64,000 bases of DNA from Albugo candida. Taxonomy: Eukaryota; Oomycota; Peronosporomycetes; Albuginales. A program made the position numbers and the translations under genes. Numbering within the stretch: the first letter of the stretch is position 1; every line of letters starts with the position of its first letter. The DNA lies in the NCBI GenBank assembly GCA_040437565.1, contig JBDOQK010000021.1:1-64000 (forward strand). Reading direction: 5' to 3'. Shown piece after piece: positions 47,744 to 58,734 of the stretch. The notes beneath the pieces are model-generated. The model worked only from the letters and a program-made list of their open reading frames with translations, ran no database searches and was not told where the DNA came from.

Positions 47744-50700
47744 CATCTTGGATCAGCCGATAGGTTAAGCGGAGTTCTTTGATCAAGCCTTTGAGTTTAA
47801 AGTGCATGAGTACGATCACAGTGAAGTCGAATTACTTTCTGGTACGAAAGCACAAGTACTGTGGTAACAGAAATAAAGAGACCCTACTCGTCTTGAGGGC
47901 TTCACTCCGTCCGTGCAAGTCCTCGGTAAGTAGGCGATTTGCTTGAACGAGGCTACAGTACTTTCAATTTCAAGTCGAAGACATTCATATCTCTGGTATA
48001 AGACTAACTGGAACCTTCAATTTGATGCTAAATATGCGTACAAAGATGAAAAAGTGATTCACTAAGATTAGGATCGGATTTGCACCCGCACTTCTACTTG
48101 TCAGTTCCGTACAAGCAGCAACGATAGCCGAATGCTAAAAGGGCACCAAATGATTCTACTTCTCAACCGAATGCGGTCGTCTTGATCGTAACACTTCCAC
48201 GCAAGAATTGATCATGCTAATAAACATTATCTCAATCACGGATTTTAGTGGCATTATAGGAGTTGACCACAACTAAAATAAGAAAAGGCGATTACGATCG
48301 GTCCAAACGAAGTGTATTGTTGCCTGTAATGAAAGCTATGACTCTGATAGATTTTTTTTGTTTTAAAAAGACTTCTTGAAATACGGAGGTGTCTGTAGTC
48401 TGTGAGCATAGAGAATTTGTATTGATAGTCCTCAATGTATCCACTTCCATTTATTTGAATAGAAGGTCGTATAACAACGCGCTAAGTCGGACGATGACGA
48501 CAGAAAAACTTACTTCACTGAACACATTTACAGTACGCTGCATGGGTACATACAATGAAGAAGACCAAATACACAAACAAACGAACAAACGAAGTATGCN
48601 NNNNNNNNNNNNNNNNNNNNNNNNNNNNNNNNNNNNNNNNNNNNNNNNNNNNNNNNNNNNNNNNNNNNNNNNNNNNNNNNNNNNNNNNNNNNNNNNNNNC
48701 ATGCTAATAAACATTATCTCAATCACGGATTTTAGTGGCATTATAGGAGTTGACCACAACTAAAAAATAAAAGGCGATTACGATCGGTCCAAACGAAGTG
48801 TATTGCTGCCTGTAATGAAAGCTATGACTCTGATAGAATTTTTTTTTGTTTTAAAAAGACTTCTTGAAATACGGAGGTGGTCTGTAGTCTGTGAACATAG
48901 AGGATTGTATTGATATTCCTCAATGTATCCACTTCCATTTATTTGAATAGAAGGTCGTATAACAACGCGCTAAGTCGGACGATGACGACAAAAAAACTTA
49001 CTTCACTAAACACATTTACAATACGCTGCATGGGTACATACAATGAAGAAGACCAAATACACAAACAAACGAACAAACGAAGTATGCTACGTCTGAGAAA
49101 AGAAAGGCCGTGGTCATTATGAGCACTAGATATTAAGGCAGATAAAAGTTCTATCGAGCTTCTATAAACTCCATCGCACCTTATCATGTTGGTTTGAATA
49201 CTGCCATACACTCGTTAGAGGCTTAAAAGGCGTATTGATAATCGTTCATTCTTCTTCAACGAAATTATAATAAAACTGATGGATAGGAACATCGTCAAAA
49301 TAATATTTCCAACGTCTCCGCATTTGCTTTCATCGTTTCTTGCAAGCCATTTGTGCCACAGAGGCGAGAGACTGAAACGTTGATGAAATGAATCAATGGG
49401 CAATGAAGCGGCATAATTCATTCCTCACGTCATTTTGTACTAGACACACAGTAGTTAGGAATAGTGATACCGAATACAAATGTTTGGTTGTGTACTGATA
49501 TTAATGTGCTTTCAAAATTCATTGAATGTTTGACGTCTCTAATAATGATCTAAAAACATTTCGGTTGACCTGCAAATACAATTATAAAGGGTTGGTAGAT
49601 ACCAGGTAACCTCACCAAACTTTACTANNNNNNNNNNNNNNNNNNNNNNNNNNNNNNNNNNNNNNNNNNNNNNNNNNNNNNNNNNNNNNNNNNNNNNNNN
49701 NNNNNNNNNNNNNNNNNNNNNNNNNNNAAAACTGATGGATAGGAACATCGTCAAAATAATATTTCCAACGTCTCCGCATTTGCTTTCATCGTTGCTTGCA
49801 AGCCATTTGTGCCACGGAGGCGAGAGACTGAAACGTTGATGAAATGAATCAATGGGCAATGAAGCGGCATAATTCATTCCTCACGTCATTTTATACTAGA
49901 CACACAGTAGTTAGGAATAGTGATACCGAATACAAATGTTTGGTCGTGTACTGATATTAATGCGCTTTCAAAATTCATTAAATGTTTGACGTCTCTAATA
50001 ATGATCTAATAACATTTCGGGTGACCTGCAAATACAATTATAAAGGGTTGTTAGATACCAGGTAACCTCACCAAACTTAAGTAGCCAATTCTTCTTTTTT
50101 TCCTAATCAGTCATCTCGTTTCTTGATTCTAGTCTTATATATAAACTTTATCCCGCTGATAACCAATCTCAGCCCCTGTTGACAGCGTTGCACAAATCAC
50201 AAACGTATTGCTCTGTCGCTTCGATTACACACAGCAGGGTCGCGCTGGTGGTTAATCTTAAAGTGCGTGATAATATATTCTCAGTCCACACAATTAAGAC
50301 ATGTAATCTGTGCGGGCTCGTCATCAATTTGCGCATGTCGATCTGATTCCCTTTCTATGCCACTTTTGTTGAAGAAGGGGACTTGCCAAAGCTGAGAACT
50401 GGTTCTATCTTGTAGCATTGAGTATAGCAAAATGACCCTCCCTCAACATTGTTTTAACTAATGACAAACTGGCCTTCCCTTGGTTTACAACGAAAAATGC
50501 CATGTGAATTAGTGGCATCACTTTCGCNNNNNNNNNNNNNNNNNNNNNNNNNNNNNNNNNNNNNNNNNNNNNNNNNNNNNNNNNNNNNNNNNNNNNNNNN
50601 NNNNNNNNNNNNNNNNNNNNNNNNNNNGTTGAAGAAGGGGACTTGCCAAAGCTGAGAACTGGTTCTATCTTGTAGCATTGAGTATAGCAAAATGACCCTC

Positions 50701-50937
50701 CCTCAACATTGTTTTAACTAATGACAAACTGGCCTTCCCTTGGTTTACAACGAAAAATGCCATGTGAATTAGTGGCATCACTTTCGCAACTGAACTATTT
50801 TTTTTTGCGGAAGATTAGACATTGCCGAAAAAGATAGAATGCGCTTATGGCGCAGGTCGAGCTCGTCCAATCTTATTTTAATAAGCCTGGTGCGAAGCCG
50901 AACTTAAGCATTCCCATTTCTCTTTTTGTTTCGGACG
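47744..50937. other. No supported gene; gaps 48600, 49628 and 50528
   Basis: Three 100-N gaps lie here, each with duplicated flanks: 48213-48599 with 48700-49086 (a few differences), about 49270-49627 with 49728-50080 (a few differences), and 50368-50527 with 50628-50787 (identical as read). Short frames only. Confidence 0.6.
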
Positions 50938-51350
50938 ATGCCATGTCCTCGCATGCCTAAATAATTTATATTGGATTTGGATAGTTCGGTCGAATATTCA
51001 GAAGAATCCTTTCATCCAGTTACCGAATCATTCGATGGCTACAGTAACATTTGATAAGCGCCACAATCATAGGGTCGGAGTAAGCTTCCAACTTGCAAGT
51101 TTTGTCCAGATCGGTATAAGTTGCGCATACAATGATTCTATCACGGTATGGCATAACAATTTACACGTGGACTTGCAGCAGAGACTATGTGACAAGGGAA
51201 ATCGATGCTGAATGGAATTTTTCTTGGTCGGAAACATCAAAACGTTCCGACGCTCGTTTACCTGATCAGCAAATGCTATTATATCTTCGCGGAAAGGATG
51301 GTAGAATACAAATACCCGTTTGTTCGGACTTTTAAAGCTACAGAGCATGC
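50938..51350 (+). mobile_element. L1-like LINE fragment (second copy)
   Basis: GATGCCATGTCCTCGCATGC, then TTCGGTCGAATATTC and GAATCATTCGATGGCTACAG run parallel to the LINE at 35505-35650. Translated pieces match too: AAETM...KSMLNGIFLG here and PAETIRQ.QSMLNLVVLG there. It is broken and lacks the reverse transcriptase core. A following frame (RKHQNVPTLVYLISKCYYIF) may continue it. Confidence 0.6.
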
Positions 51351-53261
51351 AATTTTACCCTGCAGTTAGCGCCCCATGCGTCAGCAATTATTCTATCCCT
51401 TTGAACGATGCTTGGATGAAGTTATTACAACGAATTGATGCTCTATTCGTACCACACGAGCCGATAGAAGATTTACCATCGCATCATATCGGGAAAATAT
51501 ATAATGGGAAGGATCATCTTCTTGGTGGGAGCATGCCTTGAGAATGTCCAGCCAACTAATTTGAGAATTACACATCAGATAAAGTAACATCGGGAAATGA
51601 CGGAATATTTCAAATTCATAATTTATTGATGCTCCATCTTTCTCTAATGTTGGGCAAACATTTCCAACTTACACGCATCATCACTGATAAAGCCTGAATG
51701 AAGTACTCAGTGGGGCATTTAGAAACAAATCATCCACTCAACCGACTAGTTCACTAAGCGATCAGCAGGTTGAATAGTGTGTCATGAACTTTCATGATCT
51801 TTCTATTGTTACCTTACATCTTGTTCTATCGAGCAAATTTGACGTATTCAACTATTTGAACTTTCTTGGGTAATTCATAACTCTTCAGTAGTAGACATCT
51901 CGGATAAATTATGAATGCCGCGATGAAAGCGCCGAGTGAGTGGCTGGTATTGACAACTATGTTTGCTCAGCAGATATTTTCGCCGCCAACTAGGTTTAGT
52001 ATCTTCCAATACATCCATGTAACGCCGGCAGGAGGAAGGGAGAGGAAGCAAGGGAAGATATTTGCTTGCGGAGCTCTATTTGATAAAAAATGGAAAGTGA
52101 GATTTTAATTAAAGAATCCTGCTTCACCTATCTGATTGGCTAATCCAGTTCTCCAACTAAATATGAACTATGCATGCATGTACAATGGNNNNNNNNNNNN
52201 NNNNNNNNNNNNNNNNNNNNNNNNNNNNNNNNNNNNNNNNNNNNNNNNNNNNNNNNNNNNNNNNNNNNNNNNNNNNNNNNNNNNNNNNAATTTTTCTTGG
52301 TCGGAAACATCAAAACGTTCCGACGCTCGTTTACCTGATCAGCAAATGCTATTATATCTTCGCGGAAAGGATGGTAGAATACAAATACCCGTTTGTTCGG
52401 ACTTTTAAAGCTACAGAGCATGCAATTTTACCCTGCAGTTAGCGCCCCATGCGTCAGCAATTATTCTATCCCTTTGAACGATGCTTGGATGAAGTTATTA
52501 CAACGAATTGATGCTCTATTCGTACCACACGAGCCGATAGAAGATTTACCATCGCATCATATCGGGAAAATATATAATGGGAAGGATCATCTTCTTGGTG
52601 GGAGCATGCCTTGAGAATGTCCAGCCAACTAATTTGAGAATTACACATCAGATAAAGTAACATCGGGAAATGACGGAATATTTCAAATTCATAATTTATT
52701 GATGCTCCATCTTTCTCTAATGTTGGGCAAACATTTCCAACTTACACGCATCATCACTGATAAAGCCTGAATGAAGTACTCAGTGGGGCATTTAGAAACA
52801 AATCATCCACTCAACCGACTAGTTCACTAAGCGATCAGCAGGTTGAATAGTGTGTCATGAACTTTCATGATCTTTCTATTGTTACCTTACATCTTGTTCT
52901 ATCGAGCAAATTTGACGTATTCAACTATTTGAACTTTCTTGGGTAATTCATAACTCTTCAGTAGTAGACATCTCGGATAAATTATGAATGCCGCGATGAA
53001 AGCGCCGAGTGAGTGGCTGGTATTGACAACTATGTTTGCTCAGCAGATATTTTCGCCGCCAACTAGGTTTAGTATCTTCCAATACATCCATGTAACGCCG
53101 GCAGGAGGAAGGGAGAGGAAGCAAGGGAAGATATTTGCTTGCGGAGCTCTATTTGATAAAAAATGGAAAGTGAGATTTTAATTAAAGAATCCTGCTTCAC
53201 CTATCTGATTGGCTAATCCAGTTCTCCAACTAAATATGAACTATGCATGCATGTACAATGG
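51216..53261. other. Gap 52189-52288 with 973-bp duplicated flanks
   Basis: 51216-52188 equals 52289-53261 without visible differences, the longest such pair in the window. Every frame here is therefore seen twice, including the small frame at 51911-52108 and 52984-53181. Most likely an unmerged contig overlap. Confidence 0.8.
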
Positions 53262-53985
53262 AGGTTGTTACAATCCCTCTATGGATGCTTGAAACAATTT
53301 ATTGCCACCAACAGAATAATCAAAACTACTTGATCCATGCTGCTTTTTTACATAAACCAATGTAACGTCTAGTCAGAAGATATTGAATTATCTCGCAATT
53401 TATAATCATGATATATTGATATTTTCTAGTTATTTTTGCAGGGGCTTCCAGCCTTTCGGATAGAAGTCTCAAATCAGGGTGAGTATCGATTGGCAAACAA
53501 GTTGAAATTAAATGGCACGCTAGGAATAATTATCAATGAAGCACAAAAACAAAGCGGTATAAAAGATTTCGTAGATATCCCGGACAACTACTTTTTCGCA
53601 AATATCAAGACTTAATAAATACGAATATCGAAAACCTTGTCGTGAATCTTTGGCTGAACGAAATCAAAGAAGGGGTTTCTGTATTTTCAAAGTCAACAGC
53701 CTGCAGTACGGTAATGATGCACCAAGTTTGGTATTTTTTGATTTGTTTACGAATCGAAGACGGTGTAGATTTCCACATTCACCTAAACTATGACGAAATC
53801 TCGCAAAAAAATCGCGTCATACCTGGGACCCCTCTACGCGTCTCTAAAATTAGATTTGAGGCCCACAATACATTGGAATAAGGTGTTTGCCACGCTAATA
53901 AGCGTGATTGGAGCGCTGCCGATGGTAATAATCATTTCTGCTTTCTTAACTTTTTGTTTCCTTCAAGCTTACTACTTCACGTAAA
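52984..53985 (+). CDS. Possible multi-exon gene ending in a membrane segment, unknown
   Basis: ATG 52984 starts MNAAMKAPSEWLVLTTMFAQ, a weak signal-peptide-like N-terminus. At ATGGAAA|GTGAGA (about 53168) the frame meets a good splice donor. A T-rich acceptor (TTTTTGCAG) at about 53441 opens GLPAFRIEVSNQ in phase, with a second donor (GTGAGT) soon after. Later frames read NLWLNEIKEGVSVFSKSTAC and HIHLNYDEISQKNRVIPGTP, and the last one ends in a hydrophobic stretch (VFATLISVIGALPMVIIISA) before a stop at 53982. The pieces are coding-like and in order; the exact exon set is unsure. I do not recognise the family. A membrane protein of the secretory pathway is a guess. Confidence 0.35.
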
Positions 53986-56027
53986 CTTGAATGCATTTAT
54001 TATACAGGAGTCCATCTGCAAGTATGTTTCACTCTCATGCATTGGTAGACGGTCTAGTTGATGAATTCTCTTCCGACAATTTAGTCTCAACGAAAGGCTT
54101 TGCTTAAAATATCAAATGATCTCAATAATTTCTTGCTGCTACGTTAAGCGAGCAAGCATCACTAAAGCTGACGGTGCGGCTATCTCGCAATGGAACATAC
54201 TCAAGCACCCCAACGGATTGTCATTACAAGTCAAAACTAGGGCGTAATTGATATCGAAGAGCTTCGTTCGACTCAGCAAAAACCAAAGAAGCTTTCACGA
54301 ATCTAATAAACCGAGAGCGGATGGTAGAGGATGTGTACTTGGGATCACATCCCACTCCGTAATCACATTGTGCATCTGGAATTCATAAATGGGGTTTCTA
54401 TGGGCAAGCGTCACTTCTCCCAGAACATTCCGACCTCAGAAGGATGCTATGGGTGACTCCTATCCAAATACTTGTATTACGCCATGCAATCTCTTAGTGA
54501 TAGGAGCCCATCGACGTAATAGAGTTAGGTGAAACTTTGAAGTGCAAATATCGCCTCCACCATTGTGGACAATATTTTTCAGCAGAGCGAATAAACACGA
54601 CCCGAAGCATGCGAAGATAGGTCCTCAAATAGCCTTCGCAATACTTGACAATTATCAGTCATTAAAAAGAACAACCTTTTACCTTGTCATTCTGGAACCT
54701 AGGTGTTTATAGTGCTACTCAGGCCAAACTCGACTCATCGTGAATGGCCAGGCAAGATATATTTGAATTGAATACAATACGATGCTTTCTCAGCTGTCGA
54801 AAGAGTAAGGATAGCAAAGCGGAAGACACTGATTAACATAATATAAAAAAGGCTTTGCTCGATCCATGTAAGTTAAGCGTATGTGATGAGTACCAGCGAA
54901 CGATATAAATATGACCATCTAATTCATTTGTGCTTCCCAGCAAGGTTCCGTTTCGATGCTTTTTGACAATAGAAAACAGATTAGTGGATAGTAGTTCTCG
55001 TGAGGCAGCCGGTGAGATGTTTTTTCTAGCGTATAGGATGCCGTAAGAGATTGATAGATCCATACGCGCGCGATATCACTATCTGCTTGCGAGATTATCG
55101 AAATTGCTCCTCTTCCAACTTAAACCGAACAACACCACAGACATCCTAAATTCCGGGAGCGCCGAGATAATGCGTAAAGAAACTCCGTTAAGTGAGAATA
55201 AAATATCAGGCGCGCTTTCGTGCTGTCAAATGTAGAGCTCGTCAATGACGAGAACACAAGTGTTTTAAATGTGTGCGGCGCCAAGCGCAACGGCCTACGT
55301 TTGCTCATTTCTTAGGATGCTTACGATGTATCTCTAATGATTGATTTTGTTAAAGTAATGATCAGCATGTTTAAACAATCAAAACAGTTCAGGAGAAGGG
55401 TAAAAGGCGCACATATGGAGTCGATACCGCCGCGCGTGGGCCGTTGGTAGATTATATTGATGTTCAGGGATATTGCAGATCTTTCCAGTGCACACCACAT
55501 GACCCATATGAAGCAATACTGATCAACAAATTGCGAGGAACCTAAGCACTTCCATCACCACTCCCAGTGAGCGGGCTGTCTACAAATTTGGAAATTTGTA
55601 CCAATCAGCATCATTTTCTATGCGTCAACTAGATAGCCGCTTCCCGTGGTGTGACACATCATATAAGAGAAATTTCCAACGTTGGCAGAATTGATAAGCA
55701 ATAATGTTTTATGTTATTATATTAAAGCGAAAAATCATCCTTGGGGTCATAAGTCCGCATTACAGGCAAGTGCAGCTACCTTATTATTATACGTATACTT
55801 GGCAAATGTCGGATAATGTAGTTAAATAAATAAATCATGGTGATCCGGTGTTTGTGATATTGTTGCAACAGAGCACATGGGTGCGAGGATTGGACTAGCA
55901 ACAATTTCGCAGTCGACTTCAATCTGAATTAGTAAGAAGTTTGCGTATGATGCATGGGAATGATCATTTGATTTTCCTCGCTGAAAATTTGAAAATTTTT
56001 AATGATGACGTAATACTCACTCAGCGA
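53986..56027. other. No supported gene
   Basis: About 2 kb with short frames only; no recognisable repeat. Confidence 0.45.
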
Positions 56028-56035
56028 ATATTTAG

Positions 56036-56411
56036 GGGAGCCTTTAGTATTCAATTCACTCACCCTCTTGATAGTATTACCTCACCCCCCCAAATCACTG
56101 GCTAAAATGCATCGCTTATCACTAATTCATTCGCTAAAATTCATCACTTATGACGCGCGGTGACTCAGTTGAAGGTGTCTATATTACTAGAATTAGACAA
56201 ACTGACTTCTCTAGTTGCCTAGGCTATCTCAAATAACATNNNNNNNNNNNNNNNNNNNNNNNNNNNNNNNNNNNNNNNNNNNNNNNNNNNNNNNNNNNNN
56301 NNNNNNNNNNNNNNNNNNNNNNNNNNNNNNNNNNNNNNNGTGAACTTTTAGCCAATGAATCAGGGGTTGAGTGAATACTATCAAGAGTGTCAGTAAATAC
56401 TTAAGGCTCCC
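56036..56411. mobile_element. hAT-type MITE with 8-bp target duplication
   Basis: The ends are imperfect inverted repeats of about 70 bp: GGGAGCCTTTAGTATT on the left and, inverted, GGGAGCCTTAAGTATT on the right, both followed by CTCTTGATAGTATT and GGCTAAAA blocks. ATATTTAG stands directly outside each end (56028-56035 and 56412-56419), an 8-bp duplication, which is the hAT signature. No transposase is encoded. A 100-N gap (56240-56339) lies inside. The inner part 56163-56239 carries the dispersed TAGCCTAGGCAAC segment, inverted. Confidence 0.75.
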
Positions 56412-56419
56412 ATATTTAG

Positions 56420-56740
56420 TACATACTAATTCCGTAAACTAATAGCCTGTAATAGTTACATGCGGTCGTATGACATTAGAGTTAATGCGGTAAATGTAAT
56501 TAATACCTTTGCATAATGATCGCAATGTCGTAGTTTCTTATTTAACGGCGGAGATTGTCGTGCACTCGCACGCAATCGACAAAACGTAACACCTCAAACA
56601 ATTCTGTGGTTATTATCCTCTTATAAATGACTTCGTCTCACGTATCCTACTAAGTCTGCAGGAATGCAAACATAATCAAACACACTCACTGTTTCTTACA
56701 CTGTCGAGCACTCACCCTCATATTCCAGCCAATTGATTCG
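56420..56740. promoter_or_regulatory. Upstream region of the second secreted-protein paralogue
   Basis: CGTCTCACGTATCCTACT (about 56634) and ACACTCACTGTTTC (about 56682) match blocks upstream of the gene at 16715-17344. A CTCACT Inr-like block lies about 50-60 nt before the ATG. The remaining DNA shows nothing further. Confidence 0.45.
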
Positions 56741-57491
56741 ATGATGCGTATCTCCATCCAAATCTTCGCAGCCATTGCTTTTATTCTAGTCAGATCGAGC
56801 TGCCAGTACTCACCGTTGCGTTTAGGAAAACGAGTAGACGGGCGCCAACTCATGATGAGAAAACCCCCAAGTAAAGATGAGAAGAAAAANNNNNNNNNNN
56901 NNNNNNNNNNNNNNNNNNNNNNNNNNNNNNNNNNNNNNNNNNNNNNNNNNNNNNNNNNNNNNNNNNNNNNNNNNNNNNNNNNNNNNNNNCTAGTCAGATC
57001 GAGCTGCCAGTACTCACCGTTGCGTTTAGGAAAACGAGTAGACGGGCGCCAACTCATGATGAGAAAACCCCCAAGTAAAGATGAGAAGAAAAAGAAGATC
57101 GTCGACGGACTTGAGCGCCTCGCCCTTAATATAAACAATTTTAAAACGGTACAACAAATGAAAGGAGCGCCTCACATAGGTAACAATGTAGAGCCCCTGT
57201 CCTACTATGTTATAGATCACTATCAACATTTCATGCGGGGTACATGTAGAGTCATCATCTGAGAAAAAATTGAAAGTGTGGAATGTCACACACGAAATGC
57301 TTAAGCGAAAGCATGGAAGCGGCGGTGATGATTCAAAATCACCCCTGCGCGTTGAAACAATTACAAAGCAGGCAATCCTTGCTTTCGAGGATCACATACT
57401 CAGTACGACTTCTCTGGTTTTAAATGCTGCACATAAGCAAGTTTTTGCGCAAAAAGTCCCCAAGGCTCCCATATTTAGCAGGTACGCGTAA
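56741..57491 (+). pseudogene. Second copy of the small secreted-protein gene, looks broken
   Basis: The first frame starts MMRISIQIFAAIAFILVRSS, then CQYS and later GRQLMMRKPPSKDEKKK, matching the signal peptide and the following part of the gene at 16715-17344. A later piece (LRVETITKQAILAFEDHIL, then VFAQKVPKAPIFSRYA) matches that gene's C-terminal part but is not in the same reading frame, so this copy appears broken (about one break), unless sequence quality is at fault. The gap at 56890-56989 lies inside, with 104-bp identical flanks, so part of the region is present twice in the assembly. Confidence 0.5.
56786..57093. other. Gap 56890-56989 with 104-bp duplicated flanks
   Basis: 56786-56889 equals 56990-57093. 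Likely unmerged contig ends; the true distance is shorter by about 204 bp. Confidence 0.85.
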
Positions 57492-58734
57492 CTATAAATG
57501 CAAATCCGGAACGTGTAATGATATTATAGCTTAGCCCCTTCAAACCCCACGAACATCAAGCTCCCGATGCTCAAAGGTAGACTACATCATGAATGCGAAT
57601 CCGTAACGTGTGTGACAATGTTTGCGTGTACAAGTCTTGTCCATAAGCGAAGATCGTCGGATATTGCTTAGGGTGCGTCTACAGCAGGATCGCATTTTCC
57701 CCTATATGCTGGCTTGTCTTCACCGACACAAATTGGCGATGCGAGATAGGCTTGAATCAATATAACAGCAAAATAAAATTTTTGAAAACTGTTTTGATAC
57801 CTGCAGCCTGACAAATACAAACACAGAGCCCACAAGAATCACCTCTTAATGGCCTGACAAATTTATGGACCTTGATGTAAAGCAAAGATGTCTTCCTTCC
57901 GCTCAAGGCTCGGTAGTTACATTCTTGCCCATTCTTTTCTTGTTTGTTGATACAGGCATTGGATCCCATGCAGCAAAATACTCGGATGGAAAGTCAGAAA
58001 CACTTTTTTATGGTTTGATTTGGCTTGAGGCATAGAGCAGCGACTGCACCTAGCACTTGGTTTTCCAGTTTCTAAAATAGCATATTTACGTACATTTTCC
58101 GTGTCGACGACTTCCTGCCGACGTATGAGATAGTTGGCTGTTTATAGGATAGCAAAATGATGAGTCTGTAGACAGATGTATGTATGGAAACTGCTGTTGC
58201 TGAGTAGAATCGGATTTCCAACAAGGACGAAGGATTGAGGATATATGCCACAAAGAGAAGATTATAATCAAGATGCGGTACATAGATGTCCTCGGGCATT
58301 ACGGACAAGATACAGATGAAAAATATATTGTAAGTCGTGCGATCTTCAGCGCGCAGGAGTCTCCTCCACTCATTTAGTGGGTACAAGGGAATGAATTGCT
58401 GTGTGCCGGCTGGAAAATCGAGTCGAAGTAAGGAGCAATTAGGTAATCATCCAAACACCGCAAACTAAAAAACAAAGAACGCATCAGGACGAGAAAAGTA
58501 CCTACGACGTCGAGCAAATTGGTTATACGACTCCCTCAAACGACATATTTTTTGCTACTGCCGAAACCTTTTGCTTCAGATCCTCAGCTCGGCTCGTTGA
58601 AGTTGATATACTTTTCGCCAGGAGTAAACATGACGCCCGACAACTGAAAGCCGCGAGAATTTAGCAAACGTGTAAATGATTAGGCTTAATTCAAATTGCC
58701 CACCACAATTAGCGTCTCGACGCCGCGTTTGATA
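57492..58734. other. No supported gene
   Basis: Short frames only. The last 200 bp may hold the 3' end of the transporter-like gene on the minus strand (a frame with SRAEDLKQKVSAVAKNMSFE). Confidence 0.4.

Noticed and set aside
47815-48250. Weak similarity (GAGTACGATCACA) to the region near 36360
   Set aside because: Only one short block is shared; not enough to call a repeat or retroelement copy.
51216-53261. Large 973-bp segmental duplication
   Set aside because: No visible differences and it abuts a 100-N gap; read as unmerged contig ends.
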